A stretch of 46,375 nucleotides of DNA from Desulforapulum autotrophicum (GTDB taxonomy: Bacteria; Desulfobacterota; Desulfobacteria; Desulfobacterales; Desulfolunaceae). The stretch lies in the NCBI GenBank assembly GCA_020723285.1, contig DYJE01000036.1:1-46375 (forward strand), given 5' to 3'. Position numbers and translations under genes: made by a program. Shown one piece after another: positions 37,191 to 45,954 of the stretch. Below the pieces are notes generated by a model, which worked only from the letters and a program-made list of their open reading frames with translations, had not been told where the DNA came from and searched no databases. The first letter of the stretch is position 1; each line of letters opens with the position of its first letter.

Positions 37191-37670
37191 ATGAAACCTG
37201 AATTCAAAATAACCTGGCTTGACCGAACGGTTCGTCTGACGCTGGGTTTTCTGTTCATTCTGGCCGGCATCATGAAGCTCCGAGACCCGGAAGCCTTCTC
37301 AGCCGTCATCGACGCATTCGGCCTTGTGCCAGGCCCGGTGTCCGGAGCCTTGTCCATCGTCCTTCCCCTTCTGGAAATCATTGCCGGCGCAGGTCTCGTT
37401 CTTGACCACACCCTGTCCCTCCATACCGTTACGGCCCTTCTCGCCATCTTCATGGTGATTCTGTTATACGGCATGCACATGGGGCTCGACATCGACTGCG
37501 GATGTTACGGCCCAGAAGATGTGGAATCTCGGGCTTTCGGAGGACTTCGAACAGCCTTTCACCGAGACCTCGCCATGGCTGCGGGTCTCATTTATCTATA
37601 CGCCAGACGAGCTTATAACGCTTTTTGCCAGAATAAAATCACTGATCATTTCAAAACCCAGGAGGTATGA
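37191..37670 (+). CDS. MauE/DoxX-like membrane protein
   Basis: This 159-residue protein has about four hydrophobic segments (LTLGFLFILAGIMKL, VSGALSIVLPLLEIIAGAGLVL, TALLAIFMVILLYGM, and a C-terminal one) and the cysteine motif DIDCGCYG after the third helix. MauE-like proteins support disulfide or thiol transfer in the periplasm, as in methylamine dehydrogenase maturation; the CGC motif could take part. It overlaps the start region of the rhodanese gene, which strongly suggests joint function in periplasmic sulfur or thiol chemistry (inference). Confidence 0.82.
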   Translation: MKPEFKITWLDRTVRLTLGFLFILAGIMKLRDPEAFSAVIDAFGLVPGPVSGALSIVLPLLEIIAGAGLVLDHTLSLHTVTALLAIFMVILLYGMHMGLDIDCGCYGPEDVESRAFGGLRTAFHRDLAMAAGLIYLYARRAYNAFCQNKITDHFKTQEV

Positions 37671-37672
37671 AC

Positions 37673-38209
37673 ATGCGAACTCAACGAACCACGCTTTTAA
37701 CCGGTTTTTCAGCCCTGATTCTCTCTATTTTTCTCAGTTCCTTGGTTTTTGCCGAAGGCAACCTCTTTGAAAAAGAAGTGGAAACGGAAACCGTGGCGGT
37801 CAAACTCGTCCGCGATACGGCCAAAGGCGGTTACGATCTCATCACCACAGCCGAGCTCAAAGCCCTGATCGACGCCAAAAAAGACATGGTCGTCGTGGAC
37901 ACCATGCCCTTCGAAGCCAGCTACAAGGCCAACCACATTCCGGGAGCCAAGCAGTGCCTGTTTCCCATTCCCGACATGACCGCCTGGGACACCAAGGAAA
38001 CCGAAGGAAAAACCCAGAAGGATTTTGAGAAAATCCTTGGTCCTGATAAAAACCGCCTCATCGTTGTATACTGTGGTTTCGTCAAGTGTACCCGGAGTCA
38101 CAACGGTGCTGTCTGGGCAAAAAAACTGGGCTATAAAAACGTCAAACGCTATACCGGCGGAATCTATGCCTGGAAAGGTGCGGGCAACTCTGTGGAGTCT
38201 GCCAAATAA
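37673..38209 (+). CDS. Exported rhodanese-domain protein
   Basis: This 178-residue protein has a signal peptide (TTLLTGFSALILSIFLSSLVFA, cleavage after VFA) and a single rhodanese domain: DLITTAELKALIDAKKDMVVVDTMP, NHIPGAKQ, then the active-site loop VVYCGFVKCTRSH with the catalytic Cys, and GYKNVKRYTGGIYAW. It probably transfers sulfane sulfur in the periplasm. The ATG at 37673 is preferred to one at 37667, since AGGAGG would abut the latter. It directly follows the MauE-like gene. Confidence 0.92.
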   Translation: MRTQRTTLLTGFSALILSIFLSSLVFAEGNLFEKEVETETVAVKLVRDTAKGGYDLITTAELKALIDAKKDMVVVDTMPFEASYKANHIPGAKQCLFPIPDMTAWDTKETEGKTQKDFEKILGPDKNRLIVVYCGFVKCTRSHNGAVWAKKLGYKNVKRYTGGIYAWKGAGNSVESAK

Positions 38210-38275
38210 CCTCTTTAACCCACGCTGTCATCCCATCCGGGGCGGGTCACACCACCCCGGTGAAAAAACTCTCGA

Positions 38276-38304
38276 TTGACACACCCCGCCTCATCCTTTA
38301 TAAT
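38276..38304 (+). promoter_or_regulatory. Consensus sigma-70 promoter of the chemotaxis receptor
   Basis: TTGACA (38276-38281), 17-bp spacer, TATAAT (38299-38304): a perfect match to the housekeeping consensus. Transcription would start near 38311, giving a leader of about 115 nt. A GC-rich hairpin CCGGGG/CCCCGG (38237-38260) lies just upstream. Confidence 0.85.
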
Positions 38305-38425
38305 TCCACAACTAAATCATTGATTTTTCCATCCTATTCTCTTTACCAGATTAGAATCACAATCCGCTCATCCATTCGCCATGGAAGAGCCCTTTTTATC
38401 CAGATTCATGCAGACAGGGAAATCT

Positions 38426-40081
38426 ATGGATTTTTTTAAAGACACTAAAATATCGAAGAAAATCATATCCGGATTCGGCATGATCATCGCCATCATGTTC
38501 TTATTCGGTCTGTACCTGATCGCCGGTTTTTCTTCATTGAAAAACGACATGAACCGGTTCAAATCCCTGACCGCCCGAAAGGTCGCTCTCAGCGCGGATA
38601 TCAAATTCGCGACGGCGCAGGTCTGGCAGTTCATTTCCGATGCCTCGGCAACAGGTGAAGACGGAGGAATCAAGGAAGCTGAAGGGTGGGCCGGACATTT
38701 CAAAACGGCTGTGGAAGGTTACAGGACTTTGGACCTTTCATCCGATGCAGATGAAAAAAGCGAAGCCCGGCTGAAGGCTTTCGACGATTTTTTCAAGACA
38801 GGTATCGCCATGGCTGAAGCCTACAAACAGTCTCGGGAAAACGGTAACGAGGTCATGAAATCCTTTGACGCCAAAGCCCAGAACATCATCACTCTGGTCA
38901 ACGAGCTGGCTGACCGGCACCGGAAGGAATTGGACGACCGGACCGACACCATGGTGAAAGCCATCGAATTCCATTCCCGCCTGACTCTGGCCGTGATGAT
39001 CACTGCGCTCATGGCCGGCATTGTGCTCAGCGTTATCCTGACACAGGCCATCGCAGGTCCCTTGAGGGATGTGGTGGATTTTGCCAAACGGCTGTCTGAT
39101 GGTGACATGAGCCGTCGGCTGGATCTTGTCAGAAAAGATGAAATCGGGATACTGTCCATAGCGCTCAACGCCATGACCGATCATCTTAACGGCATCATGA
39201 ACCGGATCATTGATTCGGCATCCGCCATGACCGGTTTTTCTGAGAAACTGTCCAAAGAGTCTTCGGAACTGAACCGTCATGCCGAAGAACTCGACCGCCG
39301 CGCCTCTTCGGTTTCAAATGCTTCAGGCGAATCACTTTCACGGGTTCAGCGAATCACGTCCGCCGCCCAAAACATGTCAGACGACATCAGCGCCGTAGCT
39401 TCCGCTGTCGCCCAGATGAGCAACTCCATTAACTCGGTCTCTTCCAGTTGCCATAAAGAGGCCGCGATCACAGCGGAGGCTGAGGATTATGCCCGGAAAT
39501 CCGTGGATTTGATGCACAAACTCGGACAATCGGCCCAAGAAATCGGAAATGTTGTGGGGATCATTCAGGAAATCGCCGAGCAGACTAACCTTCTGGCCTT
39601 GAATGCCACCATTGAAGCGGCAAGGGCCGGGGAAGCCGGAAAAGGATTTGCCGTGGTGGCATCCGAAGTCAAAGCCCTTGCCGGACAGACCACAGAGGCC
39701 ATAGGTGAAATCAGCCACCAGATCAAGGACATGCAGAACAGCGCAGAGGAAACGGTCCGGGTCATCGACGGCATTACGGGATTCATCGAGCAGATCAGTG
39801 CCATCAGCCAGGGCATTGTCGACGCCATTGGAGAGCAGCAGGAAGCCGCCAACGACATTTCTCATGCCATCGGCACTTCCAGCACCTCAGCCGCCGATAT
39901 CGCCGGGAATGTTTCTGAAAGCGCCCGAGGTCTTGAAGACATTTCGGGTTCCATGGTCCGGATCCACGCTGAAACCACAGAAACCGTCAGACAGGCCGAA
40001 ACCCTGAATGAGTTTTCAGCGGCCTTGAACAGGGCTTCCGTTCTTCTGAAAGATGCCATCAGCCAATTTACGAAAGCTTGA
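38426..40081 (+). CDS. Methyl-accepting chemotaxis protein
   Basis: This 551-residue receptor has a first membrane helix ([22 protein letters not shown]), a periplasmic four-helix-bundle-like sensor (about 40-190), a second helix ([20 protein letters not shown]), a HAMP domain, and a long cytoplasmic coiled coil. The signalling tip [38 protein letters not shown] is complete. It should signal to CheA/CheW and be methylated. The ATG at 38426 begins [13 protein letters not shown]; in-frame ATGs at 38381 and 38408 are alternatives. It is the only chemotaxis gene in the window. Confidence 0.95.
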   Translation: MDFFKDTKISKKIISGFGMIIAIMFLFGLYLIAGFSSLKNDMNRFKSLTARKVALSADIKFATAQVWQFISDASATGEDGGIKEAEGWAGHFKTAVEGYRTLDLSSDADEKSEARLKAFDDFFKTGIAMAEAYKQSRENGNEVMKSFDAKAQNIITLVNELADRHRKELDDRTDTMVKAIEFHSRLTLAVMITALMAGIVLSVILTQAIAGPLRDVVDFAKRLSDGDMSRRLDLVRKDEIGILSIALNAMTDHLNGIMNRIIDSASAMTGFSEKLSKESSELNRHAEELDRRASSVSNASGESLSRVQRITSAAQNMSDDISAVASAVAQMSNSINSVSSSCHKEAAITAEAEDYARKSVDLMHKLGQSAQEIGNVVGIIQEIAEQTNLLALNATIEAARAGEAGKGFAVVASEVKALAGQTTEAIGEISHQIKDMQNSAEETVRVIDGITGFIEQISAISQGIVDAIGEQQEAANDISHAIGTSSTSAADIAGNVSESARGLEDISGSMVRIHAETTETVRQAETLNEFSAALNRASVLLKDAISQFTKA

Positions 40082-40202
40082 TTCAGGCTTTGCTTTCTCG
40101 TTGGGGTTGACTTGAAAAGCTGATTCGTTTAGAGATGTAAAAAAATTCCGGGAATTCAGCTCTCCCTAAAAACATAGTTGATGAGTTATGAAACAGGCCA
40201 AC

Positions 40203-40241
40203 GCCACCCAGACTCTGTCCGGGCGGCATTTTTTGTTTTTT
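40203..40241 (+). terminator. Terminator-like hairpin just before pabA
   Basis: GCCACCCAGAC (40203-40213) pairs with GTCCGGGCGGC (40217-40227) with two A-C mismatches, followed by ATTTTTTGTTTTTT. It ends 26 bp before the pabA ATG. It may end the chemotaxis transcript or act as an attenuator for pabA. Confidence 0.6.
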
Positions 40242-40267
40242 CAAGGTTTTTCATAAGGATTTGCTCT

Positions 40268-40879
40268 ATGGCATCCCTGCTTGTGATCGACAACTACGAT
40301 TCCTTTACTTTCAACCTGGTTCAGATGTTCAGGATGTACGATCTGTCCGTCAAGGTGTTCCGCGGTGACAAACTGTCCGTCAGGCAGGCGGAGATCCTTG
40401 ACCCGGATTACATCCTGGTGAGTCCCGGCCCCAAAAATCCCTCACACGCGGGAATCTCCAAACCCATCATCGAGGCGTTTACCGGAAAAAAACCGTTGCT
40501 CGGGGTTTGCCTGGGCATGCAGTGCATCAACGAGGTTTTCCGAGGGACCACACAGCGGGCCCCCATACCCGTTCACGGAAAAAAAAGCGCCGTGACCCAT
40601 AACGGCCAGGGGTTGTTCAGGGGTATCCCCAGTCCGTTCAACGTGGCCCGATACCACTCCCTGATGATCGTTCCCGATGAACACCAGGATGCGTTTCAGG
40701 TGGACGCGTTCTGCGACGGGCAGGTGATCATGGGGCTGTCCCACAGACGGCATCCCCTTTTCGGCGTCCAGTTTCACCCGGAAAGCTTCATGACCGAGTA
40801 CGGATTTAAAATCATCGAAAACTTTCTCGATCACGGCCCCCTTGCCGGATCGTACCGCACCGTCTCCGGCTGGAGATAA
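40268..40879 (+). CDS. pabA: Glutamine amidotransferase of aminodeoxychorismate synthase
   Basis: PabA releases ammonia from glutamine for PabB. The 203-residue class I amidotransferase has VIDNYDSFTFNLVQ, VSPGPKNP, the catalytic cysteine in LGVCLGMQC, RYHSLMI and the His-Glu pair in FGVQFHPESF. The sequence could equally be TrpG, but the adjacent PabB carries the PIKGT lysine, which points to folate synthesis (anthranilate synthases have PIAGT). The ATG at 40268 has AAGGA eight bases upstream. pabBC follows 19 bp later. Confidence 0.94.
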   Translation: MASLLVIDNYDSFTFNLVQMFRMYDLSVKVFRGDKLSVRQAEILDPDYILVSPGPKNPSHAGISKPIIEAFTGKKPLLGVCLGMQCINEVFRGTTQRAPIPVHGKKSAVTHNGQGLFRGIPSPFNVARYHSLMIVPDEHQDAFQVDAFCDGQVIMGLSHRRHPLFGVQFHPESFMTEYGFKIIENFLDHGPLAGSYRTVSGWR

Positions 40880-40898
40880 CAATCTGAGGAACACGCCC

Positions 40899-43133
40899 AT
40901 GGAACTGTTGAACTCGATAGGCCAAATCACCGGTCTTTTTCAAAAGGATCTGACGCTTTCCAAACCCTTCATCGACGTGGCCGCCCGATTTTCAGAAGAA
41001 CCCGGAACGGTCTGCCTGCTGAGCGGAGGCGATCTGGACTGCGCCCGGTATCATATCCTGGGTTTGCGCCCTTTTTTCCGGTTCAGGGGCCGTGGTCGGA
41101 ACATGGAAATCCGGTCCTGGGACAGGATCGAGAGGTTTCACGCCGATCCCCTGGACACACTGCGCCGTCTCCTCGATCATTTCAGAACCGGAGATGTGGA
41201 ATTCCCCGAACCCTTCTCTTCAGGCCTCCTGGGTTATCTGGCCTATGATCTCAAAGACACGATCGAGGATCTTCCACGGACCTCCCATGATGACTTGGGT
41301 TTGCCCTCCATCTGGTTCAACGGTCCGTCGCTTGTTCTGGTTCATGACAGGGTCTATGACCGAACCACGTTGTACATCCCGGTTTTTGAACATGAGGATT
41401 CCCGTGAAACAGAGACGCGCCTGACCTGGTTTCTCGACGCCATTAATGCACCCTCCCCCGAAGATCGCGGTTTTTCAGGAGACGGCAACGGCTTCAGGTC
41501 CAATTTCCATCAGGAATCCTACATGGACGCCATCGGTCGTATCAAAGAGTACATCCTGTCCGGGGACATCTACCAGGTGAACATGTCCCAGCGTTTCGAC
41601 ATGGGGTTTAGGGGTTGTCCTTTCAGTTTGTTCAAAGACCTGTTCAATCGGAATCCCGCCCCCTTTTTCGCTTACATTCACGCGGACGATCACCACATCG
41701 TTTCCACATCCCCGGAGCGGTTCATACTTCGCAACAGGTCCTATGTGGAAACACGGCCCATCAAAGGAACACGTCCCAGGGGCAATACGGCGGAAAACGA
41801 CGAAAAGCTCAAGGCCGAACTGTCCCAAAGCCCGAAAGACGACGCCGAGCTGTCCATGATCGTGGACCTGATGCGGAACGACCTGGGTAAAGTCTGCAAA
41901 GGCGGCTCGGTCCGGGTCAAAGAGCACAAAAGGGTGGAAGCCTACACCAACGTTTTTCACCTGATCTCCATTGTGGACGGCGAGCTTGACCTGGGTAAAG
42001 ACGAGGCGGACATCTTAAGGGCCACGTTTCCCGGAGGATCCATCACAGGATGCCCCAAAATCCGAAGCATGGAAATCATCGACGAGTTGGAAACCCGGCG
42101 GCGTCATATCTACACCGGCTCCATCGGCTACATCGGTTTCGGGGGAACCCTGGATCTGTCCATCGCCATACGCACCGCCACGATTGTGAACGGGCGCATG
42201 GTGTTTTCCGTGGGCGGCGGCGTGGTCTACGATTCCGACCCTTCTGACGAGTATCACGAAACCCTTCACAAAGGCCGCACCCTGTTCGACACCGTCAGCG
42301 GATCACCGGGTGAAAAGGAAAAACCAACCGTTGTCTGGATGAACGGGGGCCTGATGAACGCTGATGAAGCATCATTTCCCGTCACATCCAGGGCCGCCCA
42401 GTACGGGCATGGACTGTTTGAAACCCTTCGGGTGGACCGGGGACGCATCCGATATCTCGACGATCACTTAAAACGTCTGGCGTCGTCGTTCGCGATTTTT
42501 TTTGCGCGACCATTCCCGGACCTGACGTTCAAAGATGTGATTCACCAGGTCATCGACGCCAACCGTCTTGGGGACCGCGTCGCCGCAGTAAAAATCATGA
42601 TCGCCGACGGAGCTTCCGAAAGGCCTCCTTATGACGACATGGTGATCGTCACGGCAAGGCCATACACCCACCGTCTTATCTCGCTGAACAAAGACGGCCT
42701 CGACCTGCTGATCTCCGAAACCCGGCGGCATACCCCCACAGCCGCCCATAAGTCCATGAACTACCAGTATTATCTTGAGGAAGGAAAAAAAGCGGTTATG
42801 GCCGGGTATGACGAGGCTTTGATTCTGAACGCCGACGGAAGCGTGTCCGAGACAAACACGGCCAACGTTTTTCTGGTTCAGAACAAAACCGTGGTCTGCC
42901 CCATATCGGAATACGCCTTGCAAGGCGTCATGGAAAAGCAAGTTCGAAGCCTTCTCTCAACCTGGAGCTACAGATTTGTCGAGCGTATCGTCATGCCTTC
43001 CGATTTTGGTCCGGCCGACATGATTTTTCTTACGAATTCCCTGATGGGTGCCGTCCCGGTCAGGAGAATCGGTGAACGAAGCTTTACCGACGCCTCGCCC
43101 CTGTGCCGCGAAATCAACGCTCAGCTTCTGTGA
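40899..43133 (+). CDS. pabBC: Fused aminodeoxychorismate synthase (PabB) and aminodeoxychorismate lyase (PabC)
   Basis: This 744-residue protein performs two steps of 4-aminobenzoate synthesis. The N-terminal PabB part (about 1-465) has SGDIYQVNMSQRF, STSPERFI, PIKGTRPRG with the active-site lysine, ELSMIVDLMRNDLGKVC and GGSITGCPKIRSMEIIDELE. The C-terminal PabC part (about 475-744) is a fold-type IV PLP enzyme with HGLFETLRV, the PLP lysine in AHKSMNYQYYL, and SETNTANVFLV. The ATG at 40899 has GAGGA eight bases upstream. The PabB-PabC fusion is known in several lineages. A perfect hairpin follows the stop. Confidence 0.95.
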   Translation: MELLNSIGQITGLFQKDLTLSKPFIDVAARFSEEPGTVCLLSGGDLDCARYHILGLRPFFRFRGRGRNMEIRSWDRIERFHADPLDTLRRLLDHFRTGDVEFPEPFSSGLLGYLAYDLKDTIEDLPRTSHDDLGLPSIWFNGPSLVLVHDRVYDRTTLYIPVFEHEDSRETETRLTWFLDAINAPSPEDRGFSGDGNGFRSNFHQESYMDAIGRIKEYILSGDIYQVNMSQRFDMGFRGCPFSLFKDLFNRNPAPFFAYIHADDHHIVSTSPERFILRNRSYVETRPIKGTRPRGNTAENDEKLKAELSQSPKDDAELSMIVDLMRNDLGKVCKGGSVRVKEHKRVEAYTNVFHLISIVDGELDLGKDEADILRATFPGGSITGCPKIRSMEIIDELETRRRHIYTGSIGYIGFGGTLDLSIAIRTATIVNGRMVFSVGGGVVYDSDPSDEYHETLHKGRTLFDTVSGSPGEKEKPTVVWMNGGLMNADEASFPVTSRAAQYGHGLFETLRVDRGRIRYLDDHLKRLASSFAIFFARPFPDLTFKDVIHQVIDANRLGDRVAAVKIMIADGASERPPYDDMVIVTARPYTHRLISLNKDGLDLLISETRRHTPTAAHKSMNYQYYLEEGKKAVMAGYDEALILNADGSVSETNTANVFLVQNKTVVCPISEYALQGVMEKQVRSLLSTWSYRFVERIVMPSDFGPADMIFLTNSLMGAVPVRRIGERSFTDASPLCREINAQLL

Positions 43134-43141
43134 AAATAAAA

Positions 43142-43179
43142 AAAAGTGGTTCAGCGTAAGTAAACGCTGAACCACTTTT
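43142..43179. terminator. Perfect 15-bp terminator hairpin after pabBC
   Basis: AAAAGTGGTTCAGCG (43142-43156) is exactly inverted at 43165-43179 with an 8-base loop. A- and T-rich arm ends allow it to act in both directions. Confidence 0.88.
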
Positions 43180-43411
43180 GGACATCCAGAGTTGCCGTAC
43201 CCAAAACTTACGCGCAGTCGAGATGCCATGGTACATACCGTCACAGGCTTCCTTATAACAAATCCTTACCTTTTCAGGCCGCCGGTGCAGCCACGGTTAA
43301 TATGGTATGTTGAAGGCGGACGGTATAGATCCCATCAATTTGATTAAAGTATAGCATCTGTGTTTTCACGGAATCAACATGGCTCAAAGATCCGCAGAAA
43401 AAACAATGTTT

Positions 43412-44080
43412 TCAATGGACATCCGCTGTTGACGAATTCTTTTTACGGGACATATCGTCGAACAACGGTGAAGCGACACCGTATCGAAAGATCTTGCACA
43501 GCAGAGAACTCAAGCGGTGAATGTGTTTGCCGATATCCTGCTTGCTTCGGCCCGGATAATTCCGGAAAGTCATGAGGATGCCGTTCAGGGATGAGTACAG
43601 CACATGGGAAAACAGCCGGTTGTCCGTGTGGATTCCCGCTTTTTCGATGACAGAGTCGATTTTGTTCAATAGGGACCGCTGAACCGCATTGTATTTCTTC
43701 AGAAGTTCCGGACTCATCTTGCCTTTGATCATCAGGTAGCTCATCATCTGGAATGTGGATTCGCTGTCGAGAAGATGGGTGACCAGAGCGGTGGCGAAAC
43801 TCTCGATAGTGAAATCCTCCGTGTCCTCCATGAGTTTGTCCAGCCATTTTTCGATGGACCTCAGGTCCTTGATGAACGCTTCTACAAACAGGTCTTCGCG
43901 GCTTGCGAAATATCTGTACATGGACGCGGGAGAGACCCCCACGGCGGCGGCGATGTCCCTTACGCCGATTTCATCAAAAGGTTTTTTTTCAAAAAGATCG
44001 AGAGCCGCGCTGATCAGAATCTCTTTGCGGGCTTCACGCTCTCCTTCCTTGAGTTGTGAGAATTTTGAATTTTCTTCCAT
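43412..44080 (-). CDS. TetR-family transcriptional regulator
   Basis: This 222-residue repressor has an N-terminal TetR HTH (about 20-65: LISAALDLFEKKPFDEIGVRDIAAAVGVSPASMYRYFASREDLF) and an all-helical ligand-binding C-terminal domain with no recognised ligand motif. The ATG has AGGAAACG upstream. The 500-bp region upstream shows palindromes but none close enough to be assigned to it. No target gene is adjacent in divergent orientation except yhbY. Confidence 0.93.
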   Translation of the reverse strand: MEENSKFSQLKEGEREARKEILISAALDLFEKKPFDEIGVRDIAAAVGVSPASMYRYFASREDLFVEAFIKDLRSIEKWLDKLMEDTEDFTIESFATALVTHLLDSESTFQMMSYLMIKGKMSPELLKKYNAVQRSLLNKIDSVIEKAGIHTDNRLFSHVLYSSLNGILMTFRNYPGRSKQDIGKHIHRLSSLLCKIFRYGVASPLFDDMSRKKNSSTADVH

Positions 44081-44584
44081 ACGTCGTTTCCTGTCACGTC
44101 AAATAATCCATGAGTATAAAGGTTCGGGCACCGCCTGGGATATATCGGGGCAGTCGTTCTGAACAGATGTGTTGAATGTTGTCAAATTCGCAACGTCACG
44201 ATGGGAATAGCTCTGGAGCGTCAGGTTTCAAATCAAAGTTGTTAACGATGAGTGTGTTGAACAAGAATATGCGTGCTGAATAACGCCATGTAATGTATGA
44301 ACAATATAACAGAGAAAAAAAGTCATATCAAGGACATTTCCCCTTGGACATCTGTATGAATCATGGCGACCACAACGATCGATGTTGCATCTGCGCCGGA
44401 TAAAGTATAGTATCGTTCATTCATTCCGGGATTTATTCCAGTTTCAGATTAATACACTCCGGTTCGGAATCACCTTGTCGTGTGTCTTCTTCTGTTTGTT
44501 GCGGTTATTGTTAATGAGCTGTGAAACTGGAATATAATCCGGATTATAAAAACATCATCAACACGATTGTTAACGGAGTTTATT
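44081..44584. other. 504-bp intergenic region with palindromes
   Basis: No gene was found. Positions 44435-44446 (ATTCCAGTTTCA) are inverted exactly at 44522-44533, and a perfect 16-bp palindrome TATAATCCGGATTATA lies at 44533-44548, about 36 bp before yhbY. They could form an operator or a leader structure. AT content is higher than in the flanking genes. Confidence 0.5.
44533..44548. promoter_or_regulatory. 16-bp perfect palindrome upstream of yhbY
   Basis: TATAATCCGGATTATA is self-complementary and contains TATAAT on both strands, compatible with a -10 region under an operator. No good -35 was seen at 17 bp. Confidence 0.45.
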
Positions 44585-44905
44585 GTGGAACAGCTCAAAG
44601 GATTTCAGCGCAGTTATCTCAGAAGCCTCGCCCATGATCTCGATCCTGTGGTTTACATCGGACAGAACGGCATCACCGAAGCGGTGGAGCGGTCGATCAA
44701 CGAGGCCCTTGACGCCCATGAACTGATCAAGCTCAAATTCATTGAATTCAAGAAAAAAGAGCAGAAAGACCAGATTTCAAAAGGGATCGAAGAGCGGACA
44801 GGATGTGTGATGGTGGGCATGATCGGCCATGTGGCCATATTTTACCGACGCCATAAAGAAGCGAAAAAAAGAAAAATCCGGGTGCCTGTCCGGGAAGAGG
44901 TCTGA
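44585..44905 (+). CDS. yhbY: YhbY/CRM-domain RNA-binding protein
   Basis: This 106-residue CRM-domain protein binds pre-50S ribosomal RNA and supports ribosome assembly. The family pattern LAHDLDPVVYIGQNGITEAVERSINEALDAHELIKLKF and the GMIGHVAIFYRRHKEAKKRKI tail are complete. I chose the GTG at 44585 (MEQLKGFQRSYL), with GGAG about eight bases upstream; a TTG at 44567 would add six residues. It is a single-gene unit convergent with a minus-strand terminator. Confidence 0.94.
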   Translation: MEQLKGFQRSYLRSLAHDLDPVVYIGQNGITEAVERSINEALDAHELIKLKFIEFKKKEQKDQISKGIEERTGCVMVGMIGHVAIFYRRHKEAKKRKIRVPVREEV

Positions 44906-44939
44906 AAAAAAACCAGGAATCCGGCCCGCCGGATTCCTG
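44905..44939 (-). terminator. Minus-strand intrinsic terminator
   Basis: Read on the minus strand, CAGGAATCCGG (44939-44929) pairs perfectly with CCGGATTCCTG (44924-44914), then G and eight T (44912-44905). It lies 8 bp beyond the stop of the small minus-strand ORF and overlaps the yhbY end. Confidence 0.85.
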
Positions 44940-44946
44940 AAAATGC

Positions 44947-45156
44947 TTATTTCGAGGCATTTAAACAGGCTTCACCCAGCCGGTTTTCCAGATACACGAC
45001 CTCCTCTTCGTCCCACTCATCCAGGTTGAAACAGTAACCGTCGTCTCCGGCAAGGCCTCCGGGCACCAGATCCCCCTTTTCATCAACCCGAACGCCGTGC
45101 GCGCCGGGATCGTGAAGCGCCCTGACGATTACAGGTGGTGTTCGCTGGGTCACCAC
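44947..45156 (-). CDS. Small acidic protein or 5'-truncated gene remnant
   Basis: This 69-codon frame ends in DDGYCFNLDEWDEEEVVYLENRLGEA and is closed by its own strong terminator, which argues that it is or was a gene. The GTG start at 45156 has no ribosome site. The frame stays open upstream to about 45210, with plausible protein sequence (RYPHSKVNGHFNRRVV) but no ATG, GTG or TTG before a stop. So the 5' end may have been lost, or a frameshift may be present. No family was recognised. Confidence 0.45.
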   Translation of the reverse strand: MVTQRTPPVIVRALHDPGAHGVRVDEKGDLVPGGLAGDDGYCFNLDEWDEEEVVYLENRLGEACLNASK

Positions 45157-45261
45157 GCGACGATTGAAATGCCCGTTTACTTTGGAATGGGGGTAACGGG
45201 GAGCGGGGTATTTCTATGGCTTGATTTATAATCAACCTGTCCCATTAGTTTTCCATTAGTT

Positions 45262-45954
45262 TTATAGACCGTCTTCGGCGATTAAAAAAGAAAACAATTC
45301 CGGGGAAACGGGTTTTAAAATATCGGTGACGATCCGTTTCCATTTCCGGGGCAACGTGGCAAAGACCGCTTTCAACAGGTCCCTGTGGTACTCGTAATCA
45401 AGGCAGAGTTCGCCGATGCTTTGTGCGGCCCAAAGGTCTTTTTCTTTTTTACCGGGGTCTTTGCGTTTGGGTATGATCAGGAATTTATGAAGGACAAAGG
45501 CAGCGGGTTCCGGTACCCACACGGTGATTCCTTTGTCCGTGACAGAAATTTTATAATCCTGCAACATCTTAAGATACGTCAGGCCTTCGGCGTTGATGTT
45601 GAGGGGTTTGATCTCTTTGGGCTTGTCTGGTGCGCGGCCCAGGGAAGGGGTCAAAAACTGGATTTCAAGATCAGGATGGACGTATTTGACAAGGCCGGTA
45701 TGGTAATCAAAATCGTTGTCAAAGCCCAGAGCGTTCAACAGAGAGGCCACATCGATTTTCTGTTTGAACGGGGACGGATTGGGCACCAGAAAATCCACAT
45801 CCATGGTCCGGACCAGGGGGATCTCCGGGGCATGGTCGAACAAGATTCTGTAATAGTGCTGGCACCAGCTCCCCACGAGCACCAGGCCGCTCAGAACACC
45901 ACGGGCCTGAAGCTCACCAAGGACCTTGGCCAGAAGTTCATAGTTTTCTTCCAT
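45262..45954 (-). CDS. Nucleotidyltransferase-fold protein (AbiEii/NTP_transf_8-like)
   Basis: This 230-residue protein has a minimal nucleotidyltransferase signature: LVLVGSWCQHYY with Gly28-Ser29, then DVD (Asp52, Asp54) in RTMDVDFLV. A helical C-terminal half (FVLHKFLIIPKRKDPGKKEKDLWAAQSIGEL) follows. Such domains occur in type IV toxin-antitoxin systems (AbiEii) and related defence proteins that modify tRNA or nucleotides. The start overlaps the upstream small gene by 17 bp, a coupled two-gene unit. Toxin activity is inferred, not shown. Confidence 0.75.
   Translation of the reverse strand: MEENYELLAKVLGELQARGVLSGLVLVGSWCQHYYRILFDHAPEIPLVRTMDVDFLVPNPSPFKQKIDVASLLNALGFDNDFDYHTGLVKYVHPDLEIQFLTPSLGRAPDKPKEIKPLNINAEGLTYLKMLQDYKISVTDKGITVWVPEPAAFVLHKFLIIPKRKDPGKKEKDLWAAQSIGELCLDYEYHRDLLKAVFATLPRKWKRIVTDILKPVSPELFSFLIAEDGL

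Noticed and set aside
38237-38260. Terminator after the rhodanese gene
   Set aside because: The GC hairpin has no T tract on the plus strand, so it was not called a terminator.
40181-40267. Phe-rich leader peptide before pabA
   Set aside because: The Phe codons come from the T tract, no Shine-Dalgarno precedes the ATG, and the frame runs straight into pabA.
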